Origin: Tsuneonella aeria
GTDB taxonomy: Bacteria; Pseudomonadota; Alphaproteobacteria; Sphingomonadales; Sphingomonadaceae
DNA length: 64,000 bases
Assembly: GCF_009827495.1 (NCBI RefSeq)
Contig: NZ_WTZA01000002.1
Location: 186,001-250,000 of the forward strand
Reading direction: 5' to 3'
A program made the translations under genes and the position numbers. Below the pieces are notes generated by a model that had not been told where the DNA came from, did no database searches, and saw only the letters and a program-made list of their open reading frames with translations. Below are positions 25,462 to 34,795 of the stretch, piece by piece (position 1 is the first letter of the stretch; each line of letters starts with the position of its first letter).

Positions 25462-25500
25462 CTAGTGTAGGCAGGGGCGCCGGGACGGAGGGTGTTTGCG

Positions 25501-26130
25501 ATGATTCTCGCCAGATTGCGCGGCCTCGCCGCCATCGCGCTGGTCGTTTCCGCGGCCCCTGCGCAGGCCGATGTACTGGAAATCGGGGCGGACGGGCCGC
25601 GCTGGATCGCCGGCGCGCTCGCCGCCGCGCCGGCGGTGTCCGTGCAGGATCAGGCCGCCCCGATATCCGAACTCGGCGCCGATTTCGCCGTGCCGCCCCA
25701 GGCCGTGGCGGACGCTGCGCGCCAGGCCGGGATGGTGCCGGCGGTCTATGCGGCCAAGGTGGCGGAACTCGCCCGCCGGTTCGATCTGTCGCCGACCCTG
25801 ATCGAGGCGCTGGTCTGGCAGGAGAGCCGCTGGCGGGCCGATGCGCGATCTCCGGTCGGGGCGCGGGGGCTGGCGCAACTGATGCCGGGAACCGCGCGGG
25901 AACTGGGCGTAAACCCCGATGATCCCTTCGCGAATCTGGAGGGCGGGGCGCGCTACCTGCGGGCGCAGATGGACCGGTTCGACGGCAATATCGAGAAAGC
26001 GCTGGCCGCCTATAACGCGGGGCCGGGGCGGGTCATCGCCGCGGGCGGCATCCCGCGCATTCGCGAAACGCAAGGGTATGTCGCCGCGATCATGGGGCGC
26101 CTGTCCAACCATTCGAGGGACACGAACTAG
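25501..26130 (+). CDS. Lytic transglycosylase of the type IV secretion operon (VirB1-like)
   Basis: 209 residues from ATG 25501 (GGAGGG eight bases upstream; a GTG three codons earlier is in frame). A signal peptide (about 1-23) is followed by a goose-type SLT domain (about 85-205) with the catalytic E108 in LVWQESRW, then GARGLAQLMPGTARELG and LAAYNAGPGRV. It cleaves peptidoglycan in the periplasm to let the secretion channel assemble. It is the first gene of the operon, 4 bp before virB2, so a VirB1 role is inferred from position. Confidence 0.9.
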   Translation: MILARLRGLAAIALVVSAAPAQADVLEIGADGPRWIAGALAAAPAVSVQDQAAPISELGADFAVPPQAVADAARQAGMVPAVYAAKVAELARRFDLSPTLIEALVWQESRWRADARSPVGARGLAQLMPGTARELGVNPDDPFANLEGGARYLRAQMDRFDGNIEKALAAYNAGPGRVIAAGGIPRIRETQGYVAAIMGRLSNHSRDTN

Positions 26131-26133
26131 TCA

Positions 26134-26448
26134 ATGAGAATTCTCTTTCGCCACGGAACACGTCTCGTAACACTCGCCGCGATGCTCTCGCCGACCGCCG
26201 CGTTCGCGCAGGCGGCGGATCCGGCCGGATCGGGCCCGATCGTTGCCGCACTGGGCTGGCTGCAGGGCACGCTGCTGGGCAACGTCGCCACGGCCGTCGC
26301 GGTGATGGCGGTTGCCGCGGTCGGCTTCATGATGCTGACCGGCCGGTTGAACTGGCGCTTCGGCGCGACGGTGATCATCGGCGTGTTCATCCTGTTCGGC
26401 GCGGCGAGCATCGTCGCGGGCATCCAGGGCGCGGCCGGGGCCGCCTGA
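26134..26448 (+). CDS. virB2: VirB2/TrbC-family pilin subunit
   Basis: 104-residue small membrane protein with a signal peptide ending AFAQA (about residue 27). Two hydrophobic helices (about 38-70 and 80-100) are separated by a short basic loop (LTGRLNWRFG), the classical TrbC/VirB2 pilin form. It would be inserted into the inner membrane and polymerised into a pilus or a short channel. It lies in the canonical order transglycosylase-B2-B3-B4. Confidence 0.88.
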   Translation: MRILFRHGTRLVTLAAMLSPTAAFAQAADPAGSGPIVAALGWLQGTLLGNVATAVAVMAVAAVGFMMLTGRLNWRFGATVIIGVFILFGAASIVAGIQGAAGAA

Positions 26449-26450
26449 CG

Positions 26451-26732
26451 ATGGAGCTTGTCCGCCATCCGGTCCACCGCGCGCTGACCCGCCCGCAGAT
26501 GTTCGCCGGGGTGACGTACAATTACTTCATCATCAACTTCGCGCTGACGACGGAGCTGTTCCTCATCACCGGCAGCTGGTGGGCCCTGCCCGCCGCGGTG
26601 GTGTTCCACCTGTTCGGGTATTTCGCCTGCCTGCGCGAACCCCGCATCTTCGATCTCTGGCTGACGAAAGTCAGCAAATGCCCGCGCGTGCCGAACTGGA
26701 AGCGCTGGGGCTGCAACAGCTACGCCGCGTAG
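26451..26732 (+). CDS. virB3: VirB3-family type IV secretion protein
   Basis: 93-residue inner-membrane protein starting 3 bp after virB2. It begins with the family motif HPVHRALTRPQMFAGV and has one or two hydrophobic helices (about 26-60). The C-terminus, ending FDLWLTKVSKCPRVPNWKRWGCNSYAA, also fits VirB3. VirB3 stabilises VirB4 at the channel base. Confidence 0.9.
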   Translation: MELVRHPVHRALTRPQMFAGVTYNYFIINFALTTELFLITGSWWALPAAVVFHLFGYFACLREPRIFDLWLTKVSKCPRVPNWKRWGCNSYAA

Positions 26733-26751
26733 CGAAAGGACTGGGGTCCGC

Positions 26752-29184
26752 ATGACCAAGTGGATCGGCGCCGCCGCCTGGAGCGCGAAGGAAACCCGCG
26801 CGGGCGACCGCCTGCCCTATGCCCGGCTGATCGACGGCAGCACCGTGCTGCTGCGCGACGGCAGCGTGATGACGGCGCTGCAGGTGCCCGGCCTGCTGTT
26901 CGAGACCGAGGATTCGGACGCGCTGAACCATCACGCCGCCACGCGCGAGGTGATGCTGCGCTCCACGCTCGATGCGCGGTTCGTGCTCTATCATCACGTC
27001 GTGCGCCGGCGGGTGGAGATCGAGCTCGACGCCGAATTCGCCGATCCGCTGTCTGCCCACATCGACCGCCGGTGGAAGGAACGCCTGGCCGGCGGTTCGC
27101 TGTTCGTGAACGACCAGTTCGTCACCCTCATCCGCCGCCCGGCGCGGGGCCGGGCCGGGCTGGCGGAAAGGGCCGGAAAGCTGTGGACCCGGAAAGGCCA
27201 GCAGCAGGTGGAGGCCGACCCGAAGGACATCCGATCGCTGAAGGCCGCGGCCACCGGTCTCGTCGCCAGCCTGCAGGCCTACGGCGCGGCGCTGCTGTCG
27301 GATTACGAAGGGCCGAGCGGGGCGACCAACAACGAGATCCTCGAACTGCTCAGCGCGCTCTACAACGGCGAGATGCGCCCCGTGCGGCGGCCGGCGGACG
27401 GCACCGACATCGGGCACATGCTGCCCTACCGCCGGGCGAGCTTCGGGCTCGACGCGATGGAATTGCGCGGCAGCGGCGCGCCCGGCTTCGCCGCCATGCT
27501 GAGTCTCAAGGACTATCCCGAAGCGACCAGCCCGGGCCTGCTCGACGCGCTGCTGCGCCAGCCGTTCGAGATGGTCGTTTCGGAAAGCTACGCCCCCGCC
27601 GAACGGACCACCGCGCGCGAGCGGATGGACCTGGCCCTCCGCCGCCTCAAGAGCGCGGACGAGGAAGCGATGGCGGAACGGGCCGACATGCTCTCAGCGC
27701 GTGACGCGCTGGGCAACGGCGCGGTCGGCTTCGGCGATCATCACCTCACCGTGCTGGTCCGGGAAACCACGCTGCCCGCGCTGGACGAGGCGACCGCCGC
27801 CTGCGCCGCCGCGCTGGCCGACACCGGCGCCATAGTGGTGCGGGAAGACACCAACCTTGAACCGGCGTTCTGGGCGCAGTTCCCCGGGAACGAGGCCTAC
27901 ATCGCCCGCCGCGCGATGATCTCCAGCGCCAACATGGCGAGCTTCGGCAGCCTGCACGGGATGGCGCTCGGGCAGGCGGACGGGAACCACTGGGGCGAAG
28001 CGGTCACGCTGTTGCAGACGACCAGCAGCACGCCGTTCTTCTTCAACTTCCATTCCGGCGATCTCGGCAACTTCACCGTCATCGGGCCGTCCGGTTCCGG
28101 CAAGACGGTGGTGATGAACTTCCTTGCCGCGCAGGCGCAGAAGTTTTCGCCCCGGACGATCCTGTTCGACAAGGACCGCGGTGCGGAACTGTTCATCCGC
28201 GGCATCGGCGGGCGGTACGACCGGATCGCCAGCGGCTTGCCGACCGGGTTCAACCCGCTGTCGCTGCCCGATACCCCGGGGAACCGTGCCTTTCTGCGCG
28301 ACTGGCTGGGCGTGCTTCTGAAGGCGGACGGGCCGGAAGAACTGGCAACGATCGCCGGCGCGGTCGACGCTGCTTATGCCAACGATCCCTCCCTCCGCCG
28401 GCTGCGCCATTTCCGCGAGCTGCTGAGCGGGGCGCGGCGGCCGCAGCCAGGCGACCTCGCCGATCGCCTGACAGCGTGGATCAATGGAGGCGAGCATTCC
28501 TGGCTGTTCGACAATGCGGACGACCGGCTCGATCTCGAAACGCGCGTGCTCGGTTTCGACATGACCGCGCTGCTGGAAAATCCGCGCCTGCGCACGCCGA
28601 CGATGATGTACCTGTTCCACCGGATCGAGGAGCGGCTTGACGGCAAGCCGACGATGATCCTGATCGACGAAGGCTGGAAGGCGCTGGACGACGAGGTGTT
28701 CGCCGCCCGCATCCGCGACTGGCTGAAGACGCTGCGGAAACGCAACGCGCTGGTCGGCTTCGCCACGCAGTCCGCGCGCGACGCGCTGGAAAGCCGCATC
28801 GCCACCGCGCTGGTCGAACAGACCGCCACGACGGTGTTCATGCCCAACGCCCGCGCCCGGGCAGAGGATTACTGCGACGGCTTTGGCCTCACTCACCACG
28901 AACTGGCGCTGATCCGCAGCCTGCCGGCGCACAGCCGCGCATTCCTGATCCGCCAGCCCGACGCCAGCGTCGTCGTCCGGCTCGACCTGTCGGGCGCGCC
29001 CGAGGTCCTGGCCGTACTGTCGGGCCGCGAAAGCACCGTTCGCCGGCTCGACCTGCTGCGCGAGGCGGTGGGCGACAGCCCGGCCGACTGGTTCGGTCCG
29101 CTGACCGGTCACGCCTGGCCCGGCGGCACGACGGTCGAGGACAGCGCGGAGGCCGACGTGCCGTTCCGCCTGGCTGCCGAATGA
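26752..29184 (+). CDS. virB4: VirB4 ATPase
   Basis: 810-residue conjugation/secretion ATPase. The N-terminal CagE/VirB4 domain covers about residues 20-400. The C-terminal ATPase has Walker A GPSGSGKT at 445-452 and Walker B LIDEGWKAL with D639/E640, followed by the RNALVGFATQSARDAL motif. It powers substrate transfer and pilus assembly at the inner membrane. It overlaps virB6 by 4 bp. Full length, no sign of decay. Confidence 0.95.
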   Translation: MTKWIGAAAWSAKETRAGDRLPYARLIDGSTVLLRDGSVMTALQVPGLLFETEDSDALNHHAATREVMLRSTLDARFVLYHHVVRRRVEIELDAEFADPLSAHIDRRWKERLAGGSLFVNDQFVTLIRRPARGRAGLAERAGKLWTRKGQQQVEADPKDIRSLKAAATGLVASLQAYGAALLSDYEGPSGATNNEILELLSALYNGEMRPVRRPADGTDIGHMLPYRRASFGLDAMELRGSGAPGFAAMLSLKDYPEATSPGLLDALLRQPFEMVVSESYAPAERTTARERMDLALRRLKSADEEAMAERADMLSARDALGNGAVGFGDHHLTVLVRETTLPALDEATAACAAALADTGAIVVREDTNLEPAFWAQFPGNEAYIARRAMISSANMASFGSLHGMALGQADGNHWGEAVTLLQTTSSTPFFFNFHSGDLGNFTVIGPSGSGKTVVMNFLAAQAQKFSPRTILFDKDRGAELFIRGIGGRYDRIASGLPTGFNPLSLPDTPGNRAFLRDWLGVLLKADGPEELATIAGAVDAAYANDPSLRRLRHFRELLSGARRPQPGDLADRLTAWINGGEHSWLFDNADDRLDLETRVLGFDMTALLENPRLRTPTMMYLFHRIEERLDGKPTMILIDEGWKALDDEVFAARIRDWLKTLRKRNALVGFATQSARDALESRIATALVEQTATTVFMPNARARAEDYCDGFGLTHHELALIRSLPAHSRAFLIRQPDASVVVRLDLSGAPEVLAVLSGRESTVRRLDLLREAVGDSPADWFGPLTGHAWPGGTTVEDSAEADVPFRLAAE

Positions 29185-30371
29185 GCGCCGCCTGCGACCA
29201 GATCGCCGGGCAGGTCGGCAACGGCGTCGCCGCCGCCCTGCAGGCGGTCGATTGCGTGGCGGGGGAAACCACCGCCGCAGCGTTCGGCCGGCTGTTCGCG
29301 CCCGGCGGCGCGCTGCTGACCGTCCTCACGATCCTGCTGACGCTGTACGTCGCGTTCTTCGCGATCAACCTGCTGCTGGGGCGCGCCAGCCTTGGCGTGC
29401 GGTCGCTGACCCCGCGGATGATGACGCTGGGGCTGGTGCTGACATTTGCGACAAGCTGGGTCGCCTACAGCTCGGTCGTCTGGAATCTCGCCGTGGGCGG
29501 GCCGGACCAGATCGCCACGATCATAACCGGCAGCGGAGGTTCCGCCACGCAGGTCTTCGCGCAGAAGATCGACGTGGTTTTCCAGGCGCTCCAGCAGGCC
29601 AGCCCCGGCCAGGCGGAAGGCAAGGACATTTCGGCGTTTTCGCCGGAAGGGATGATGTGGCTGGGCGCCATGCTGTTCATGCTGGGCACCGTCGGCGTTC
29701 TGGTGACGGCGCGCATCGCGCTGGCCGTGCTGATCGCGGTCGGGCCGATCTTCGTGGTCATGGCGCTGTTTTCAGGCACGCGGGGGCTGTTCACGGGCTG
29801 GCTCAAAGGGCTTGTCATGCTGGCGCTGGTGCCGCTGCTCGCGGTGCTGGGCGGCAGCGTGATGCTGGAACTGGCGGTGCCCATCCTCGGCTCGCTCACC
29901 CAGACGCCTGGCCAGATCGACAGCCAGGCGGCGATGGCCTTCTTCCTGGTCGGCGCGGTCCACATGGCCCTGATGGTGATGGTGCTGAAAGTCACCGGCA
30001 CGATGGTCGGCGGCTGGCGCGTGTTCGGGCTGGTCCCCGACAAGGATTCGCGCGGTGGCAGCGGCGGGGCTGCGGCCACCACTGCCGTCATGCCGGCCGC
30101 GTCGCCCGCGCTGCCCGCAACTGCTGGCGCCGCTTCCGCCGGGCCGGCCGACCGCCGCATCCCGGTGACCGCCTTCGCCACCGCGCCCGCCGCGAACGAT
30201 GCCGGCGTGGCCGGGGTCGCGCCGGGGCGGCACACGCGGATCGTCACCAACACGGTCGCTTCAGCGCCGGGACAGCAGGGGCCCGGCAATGCACCGGGCG
30301 TGGCCCGGGCGCGCGGCATCGGCAGCCGGTTTCGCGCGCCGCCGCCCCGTCTTTCGGAGAAGATGAAATGA
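29181..30371 (+). CDS. virB6: VirB6/TrbL-family membrane protein
   Basis: 396-residue polytopic inner-membrane protein. Several hydrophobic helices (about residues 40-300) include the conserved VirB6 core near ARIALAVLIAVGPIFVVMALFSGTRGLFTGWLKG. A Pro/Ala/Gly-rich cytoplasmic or periplasmic tail (about 300-396) follows. It forms the channel in the inner membrane. It follows virB4 directly, so the slot where virB5 usually lies is empty. It overlaps virB9 by 4 bp (ATGA), leaving no room for virB7 or virB8. Confidence 0.9.
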   Translation: MSAACDQIAGQVGNGVAAALQAVDCVAGETTAAAFGRLFAPGGALLTVLTILLTLYVAFFAINLLLGRASLGVRSLTPRMMTLGLVLTFATSWVAYSSVVWNLAVGGPDQIATIITGSGGSATQVFAQKIDVVFQALQQASPGQAEGKDISAFSPEGMMWLGAMLFMLGTVGVLVTARIALAVLIAVGPIFVVMALFSGTRGLFTGWLKGLVMLALVPLLAVLGGSVMLELAVPILGSLTQTPGQIDSQAAMAFFLVGAVHMALMVMVLKVTGTMVGGWRVFGLVPDKDSRGGSGGAAATTAVMPAASPALPATAGAASAGPADRRIPVTAFATAPAANDAGVAGVAPGRHTRIVTNTVASAPGQQGPGNAPGVARARGIGSRFRAPPPRLSEKMK

Positions 30372-31174
30372 TACGCATCCTGCCCCTCCTGGCTGCCCTG
30401 GTGCTGCCTGCCGCCGCGCACGCGAACGATGCGCGGATCGTCGAACGGTTCTACGATCCCGCTGCCGTGGTCCGGATCGAAGGGCGCACGAAAGTGCAGG
30501 CGACCATCCAGTTCGCCGACGACGAGCGGATCGAGAACGTCGCGATCGGCGATTCGCAGGCCTGGCAGGTGACGCCGAACAAGCGCGCCAACCTGCTGTT
30601 CGTGAAGCCGCTCGCCGCCAGCGCGGCGACCAACATGACCGTGGTGACCGACCGGCGCACCTACCTGTTCGACCTCGTCGCCAGCGCCGGTGCGCGCCCG
30701 CTTTACGTGCTGCGCTTCACCTATCCTGACGAACCCAAGGCGCAGATGGCGGAAACTGGCGGCCCGACGGCGGAGGAACTGGCCGCCGCGAGCGCGCCGG
30801 AAACCGTGACCGATCCCGCCGCGCTCAACTTCGCCTGGGGGGCCAAGGGCGATCGCAAGCTGCTGCCCGCGCGGACCTATGACGATGGCACCGCCACGTT
30901 CCTCGCGTGGCCGGCGGGCAGCCCGGTTCCGGCCATCCTCATCAAGGACGAAGCCGGGACCGAAGGCCCGGTGAACTTCACCGTGCGCGGCGACGTGATC
31001 GTGGTCGACGGCGTCCCGCGCGAGATCGTTCTGCGGTCCGGCAAGCAGGCTGCGACGCTGACCAACGCCGGGCCGGTGCGCCCCGCGCCGGCGGTTGCGC
31101 CAGTGCCGGTGCCGGCAAACCCGCAGGCGGCACTTGCCCGGACCGATCTCGCCCCGAACGGAGGGACACGCTGA
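30368..31174 (+). CDS. virB9: VirB9/TrbG-family outer-membrane complex protein
   Basis: 268 residues with a signal peptide (MIRILPLLAALVLPAAAHA, cleavage near residue 19). The N-terminal domain has the motif DARIVERFYDPAAVVRIEGR and the beta-rich segment QFADDERIENVAIGDSQAWQV. The C-terminal VirB9 domain (about 160-240: NFAWGAKGDRKLLPARTYDDGTATFLAWP) binds VirB7 and VirB10 in known systems. A short proline-rich tail closes it. No VirB7 lipoprotein is encoded here, so the outer-membrane ring may be anchored differently. Confidence 0.92.
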   Translation: MIRILPLLAALVLPAAAHANDARIVERFYDPAAVVRIEGRTKVQATIQFADDERIENVAIGDSQAWQVTPNKRANLLFVKPLAASAATNMTVVTDRRTYLFDLVASAGARPLYVLRFTYPDEPKAQMAETGGPTAEELAAASAPETVTDPAALNFAWGAKGDRKLLPARTYDDGTATFLAWPAGSPVPAILIKDEAGTEGPVNFTVRGDVIVVDGVPREIVLRSGKQAATLTNAGPVRPAPAVAPVPVPANPQAALARTDLAPNGGTR

Positions 31175-32295
31175 TGCGCCTCGCCATGCGACTGCCGGCC
31201 AGGAAGCCGGGTGACAGCGCCGTCGCCAACGACCTCGACCCGCGCGAAGGCGAAAGCGCGGAGATCATCGATCTCGCCAGCCGCAACGCTTTCCCCGCGG
31301 TCACGCAGCGCAAGGGCAAGTCCGACGGGCTCGGCCTTGCCGCGGGGGTCGCGGTGATCGGCCTGCTCGGCGCGGTCACGCTGTGGAGCATGAACGCCGC
31401 GCGGACCGAAAAGGCCGAAGGCGTGGGCGGGGCGCAAGTCGCTCCGGCTCCGGGGCCTGTCGTCATCCCGCCCGAAGCGGTGACCACCGTGGCGCCCGGC
31501 CCCCAGACGCAACCGGCCGGGGTTCCGCGCGCGGACCCGGCGCCGCAGCCGGTGCTGGCGCACATGCCCGCCGCCGCCCCGCTGCCGGCCGCGAACCCCT
31601 ATGCCAACCCGACGGTCGTGTTCGACGCCGGCAATATCGCCGGGGGCGTCGGCGATGCCGCGACCGTCCCTGCCCCTGGCGAGGTTGCGGGGGCGAGCGC
31701 GGGTGACTTCGCCAGCCGCGTGGGCGGGGTCGGCGGCGGCCCGGCCCAGGCCCGCGCCATGGTCGATCCGCAGACCACGGTGACGCAAGGCACGCTGATC
31801 CCGGCGGTGCTGGAAACCGCCATCAACACCGACGTCCCCGGCTTCGTGCGCGCGGTGGTGAGCCAGGATGTCCGCAGCTTCGATGGATCGCGCGTGCTGG
31901 TGCCGCGCTCCAGCCGGCTGATCGGCCAGTACCAGTCGGGCCTGCAAGGTGGGCAGAAGCGCGCCTACGTCATCTGGACCCGGCTGATCCGGCCTGACGG
32001 GGCATCGGTCAACCTCGCCTCGCCCGCAGTCGGCTTCGACGGGACGACCGGGCTTGCCGGATCGGTCAACAGCCACTTCTTCAAGCGGTTCGGTTCCTCG
32101 ATCCTGCTCTCGGTGATCGGCGGGCTCGCCTCGGGCGGGGCGTCGGTGGTGCTGGGCGGCGGGACCAGCGCGGCGAGCACGGCGCTGCAACAGGACGGCC
32201 AGATCGCGCCCACGGTGCGCGTGCGGCAGGGCGAGCCGATCCGCGTGTTCACCGCCCGCGACCTCGATTTCAGCCAGGTCCCCGCGGTCAAGTGA
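31174..32295 (+). CDS. virB10: VirB10/TrbI-family channel protein
   Basis: 373 residues: a cytoplasmic N-terminus and one transmembrane helix (about 48-70, GLGLAAGVAVIGLLGAVTLW). A Pro/Ala-rich periplasmic spacer follows, then the TrbI beta-barrel domain (about 190-370) with GTLIPAVLETAINTDVPGFVRAVVSQDVRSFDGSRVLVPRSSRLIGQY. VirB10 spans both membranes and gates the channel. It starts within the virB9 stop (TGATG) and overlaps virB11 by 4 bp. Confidence 0.94.
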   Translation: MRLAMRLPARKPGDSAVANDLDPREGESAEIIDLASRNAFPAVTQRKGKSDGLGLAAGVAVIGLLGAVTLWSMNAARTEKAEGVGGAQVAPAPGPVVIPPEAVTTVAPGPQTQPAGVPRADPAPQPVLAHMPAAAPLPAANPYANPTVVFDAGNIAGGVGDAATVPAPGEVAGASAGDFASRVGGVGGGPAQARAMVDPQTTVTQGTLIPAVLETAINTDVPGFVRAVVSQDVRSFDGSRVLVPRSSRLIGQYQSGLQGGQKRAYVIWTRLIRPDGASVNLASPAVGFDGTTGLAGSVNSHFFKRFGSSILLSVIGGLASGGASVVLGGGTSAASTALQQDGQIAPTVRVRQGEPIRVFTARDLDFSQVPAVK

Positions 32296-33293
32296 CGGCG
32301 GACATCCACGCGCTGCCGGGCGCCGAAGGCAGCGGCGCCGCGGAACGCAGCGTCTATCTCGACGCCTACCTCGCGCCGTTCGCTCACTGGCTGGCGCGCG
32401 ACACGGTGACCGAGATCCTGGTCAACCGGCCGGGCGAGGTGTGGATCGAGGATGCCAGCGCCGGCGGCATGCAGCGGGTCCAGGCGCCGGAGATCGACGA
32501 CCGGTTGATCCAGCGGCTGGCCGAACAGGTCGCCCGGGTCAGCCACCAGGGCATCAACCGCGAACATCCGCTGCTCGGCGCCACGCTTCCGGGCGGCGCG
32601 CGCGTGCAGTTCTGCGGGCCCCCGGCGGCGCGCAGCCATTGGGCGATGGCGATCCGGCGCCACCGCCGACTGGACCTGCCGCTCGACGCCTATGACACGG
32701 GCCCGCTGGCGCCGGCGGATGCGGCGAACCTGCCCGATCCGCAGGCGCGGCCCGTCGATTTCCTGCGGGCCGCCATTCGCCAGCGCCGGACCATCCTGAT
32801 CTCCGGCGGCACGAGCACGGGCAAGACGACGTTCCTCAACGCCATGCTGGGCGAAATCCCGCGGCACGAGCGCGTGATCCTGGTGGAGGACACGCCCGAA
32901 CTGCGGCTTCCGGGCGAAAACGGCGTCGGTCTCGTCGCGGTGAAGGGCGAGCTGGGCGAGGCCAAGGTGACGCCGAACGAACTGCTCCAGGCCGCACTGC
33001 GCCTGCGGCCCGACCGCATCGTGCTGGGCGAGCTGCGTGGGGCGGAAAGCGTGAGCTTCCTGCGCGCGATCAACACCGGGCATCCCGGCAGCTTCTCCAC
33101 CATCCACGCCAACAGCCTGCGCGGGGCGCTCGATCAGCTTGCCCTGATGGTGATGCAGACGGGCATCGGCCTCACCCGCAGCGACACGATCGCCTACGCC
33201 GCCAGCGTGATCGACGTGATCGTGCAACTGGGCCGTGACGCCAACGGCAAGCGCGGTATCGCCCAGATCGCGGAGACCGCGACACTGGTCTGA
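32292..33293 (+). CDS. virB11: VirB11 secretion ATPase
   Basis: 333-residue hexameric traffic ATPase, started by a GTG inside the virB10 stop. Walker A GGTSTGKT is at residues 172-179. The Asp box (ILVEDTPEL) and Walker B region (RIVLGELRGAES) follow, with the His box GHPGSFSTIHANS after that. It energises assembly and transport at the cytoplasmic face. It is the last gene of the operon; no virD4 coupling protein follows, and the next gene is convergent. Confidence 0.95.
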   Translation: MTADIHALPGAEGSGAAERSVYLDAYLAPFAHWLARDTVTEILVNRPGEVWIEDASAGGMQRVQAPEIDDRLIQRLAEQVARVSHQGINREHPLLGATLPGGARVQFCGPPAARSHWAMAIRRHRRLDLPLDAYDTGPLAPADAANLPDPQARPVDFLRAAIRQRRTILISGGTSTGKTTFLNAMLGEIPRHERVILVEDTPELRLPGENGVGLVAVKGELGEAKVTPNELLQAALRLRPDRIVLGELRGAESVSFLRAINTGHPGSFSTIHANSLRGALDQLALMVMQTGIGLTRSDTIAYAASVIDVIVQLGRDANGKRGIAQIAETATLV

Positions 33294-33362
33294 TCGCGCG
33301 CGCGGCGAAGAGCGCTGCGCCCCGGCTCTGCAAAAGGGGCAGGGTGGCCGGGGGGAGTGCCG

Positions 33363-34691
33363 CTAGCTTTCGTCCATGCGCCTGATCGAAATCTCCGGCA
33401 GCTTCACGATCGCGATTTCCTGCCCGGGGTTGGGCATGACGATGTCATTCTCGCGGAACTTCGCCAGGATCCTGCGGTAAATCTCGCTCTGGATGTTGCC
33501 CAGGCCGTCTTCCGGGTCGCTGATCCAGAAGCGGATTTCCAGCTTGATGCCGTTTTCGCTTATATTGGTGATGCGGACCGCGGGCCTGGGAGCATTGAGC
33601 ACGCGCGGGCTTTCCCGCGTGGCATCGTGGATCAGGCCCTCCACGAGATCGAGATCGCTGTCGTAACTCACTTGGAGCGACATGCGGATGCGGACATCGC
33701 GCGAGGAATAGTTCCAGTTTTCCACCCGCTCGGTCATCAGCAGTTCGTTGGGGACGAGGTGTTCCTTGCCGTCGCGCGTGATCACGGAAACGGCACGCGT
33801 GCCGATCTTTTTGACCTCGCCGACCGCGTCGCCGACGACGATCACGTCTCCCGGCTTGATCGACCGATCCATCAGGAGAATGAACCCCGAGGCCAGGTTG
33901 CTGAATATCTTCTGCAATCCGAATCCGAGCCCGAGGCCGATCCCGCCCGAAAAGATCGACAGCGCGGTCGGATCGATGCCCAGCATGTCGATGGCAAGGA
34001 AGATGGCCAGCACCACGATTCCCACGGCCGCGACTTTTTCCGCAAGCAGGCTTTGCGTGATGTCGAGATTGGGGCGCGTGCGGATGAACGCCCTGGCCCC
34101 GCGATTGGCGATCCGGACCAGCGCGTAGAGGACAACCCCGGCAAAGCCGACGCTGAGCAGGTCGAGGAGGGAGAACCGGGTTTCGCCGAACGACAGCGCG
34201 AACCCGTCGAGCGAGCGCTGGACCCATTCCAGCTGATCGTACCGGCTGCTGAGCACCCAGAACCCGCAGACGGCCGCGATCGCCAGGGCGGCGCTGGGCG
34301 AGACGTTGAGCGCCAGCGCGATGCGCCGCGCCGCGACCGCGGCGGCGAGCGGAATCGCAAGGTCGAACAGCAGGCTCGAATACGGGGGCCAGTCATGGCC
34401 GGCGGCAGCGATCGTCAGGAACGCCATCGTCAGCACCGCCGCGACCGCCCGGGCCGCATGGTCGCTCGCCAGCGGCACCTTGTGCTCGGATTCCGCGAAC
34501 CGGGGAACCACTGCCTGCTCGAGCCACCGGCCCACCCGGTTGCCGACCAGCCGGTCGATCAGGACCACCACCACGACGATGGCCGCCGCCACCGCAAGAT
34601 TGCCGAGGTCGGCCGACGTGAGAGGCGGCAGCCCGAAGAACGTGCCGACCGCGGTCCTCGCCTCCTCAACCGTCGCTGTTGCGGGAATCAT
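33363..34691 (-). CDS. MscS-family mechanosensitive channel
   Basis: 442-residue membrane protein with several N-terminal hydrophobic helices (about 20-190) and an MscS core. The pore helix region is near residues 205-235 (VGIVVLAIFLAIDMLGIDPTALSIFSGGIGLGLGFGLQKI), then the beta domain (GFILLMDRSIKPGDVIVVGD) and a C-terminal alpha/beta domain. It should open under membrane tension to release solutes. Its ATG overlaps the stop of a small upstream ORF by 4 bp. Confidence 0.93.
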   Translation of the reverse strand: MIPATATVEEARTAVGTFFGLPPLTSADLGNLAVAAAIVVVVVLIDRLVGNRVGRWLEQAVVPRFAESEHKVPLASDHAARAVAAVLTMAFLTIAAAGHDWPPYSSLLFDLAIPLAAAVAARRIALALNVSPSAALAIAAVCGFWVLSSRYDQLEWVQRSLDGFALSFGETRFSLLDLLSVGFAGVVLYALVRIANRGARAFIRTRPNLDITQSLLAEKVAAVGIVVLAIFLAIDMLGIDPTALSIFSGGIGLGLGFGLQKIFSNLASGFILLMDRSIKPGDVIVVGDAVGEVKKIGTRAVSVITRDGKEHLVPNELLMTERVENWNYSSRDVRIRMSLQVSYDSDLDLVEGLIHDATRESPRVLNAPRPAVRITNISENGIKLEIRFWISDPEDGLGNIQSEIYRRILAKFRENDIVMPNPGQEIAIVKLPEISIRRMDES

Positions 34692-34795
34692 GTCCGGTTC
34701 TCCAGTGCCGCCGTCATTTTGCGGAAATCCCTGACATATGGACCGGCGCCGCTGACGAAACCCGCGCCGGGATCCTTGTTCCAGCGGGCCTTCAT
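34688..34795 (-). CDS. Possible small protein coupled to the MscS gene (35 residues)
   Basis: A 35-codon ORF on the minus strand whose stop overlaps the MscS start (ATGA) and whose own ATG overlaps the stop of another tiny ORF (ATGA). The product starts MKARWNKDPGAGF and continues VSGAGPYVRDFRKMT. It is basic and not membrane-like. The double overlap is the main argument for it being translated. It may instead be the second half of one protein whose first half is the ORF at 34792-34893, split by a frameshift. No family recognised. Confidence 0.4.
   Translation of the reverse strand: MKARWNKDPGAGFVSGAGPYVRDFRKMTAALENRT

Noticed and set aside
33294..33362. GCCCC...GGGGC hairpin after virB11 as a terminator
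   Set aside because: The stem is only 5 bp and there is no T-run; too weak to call.
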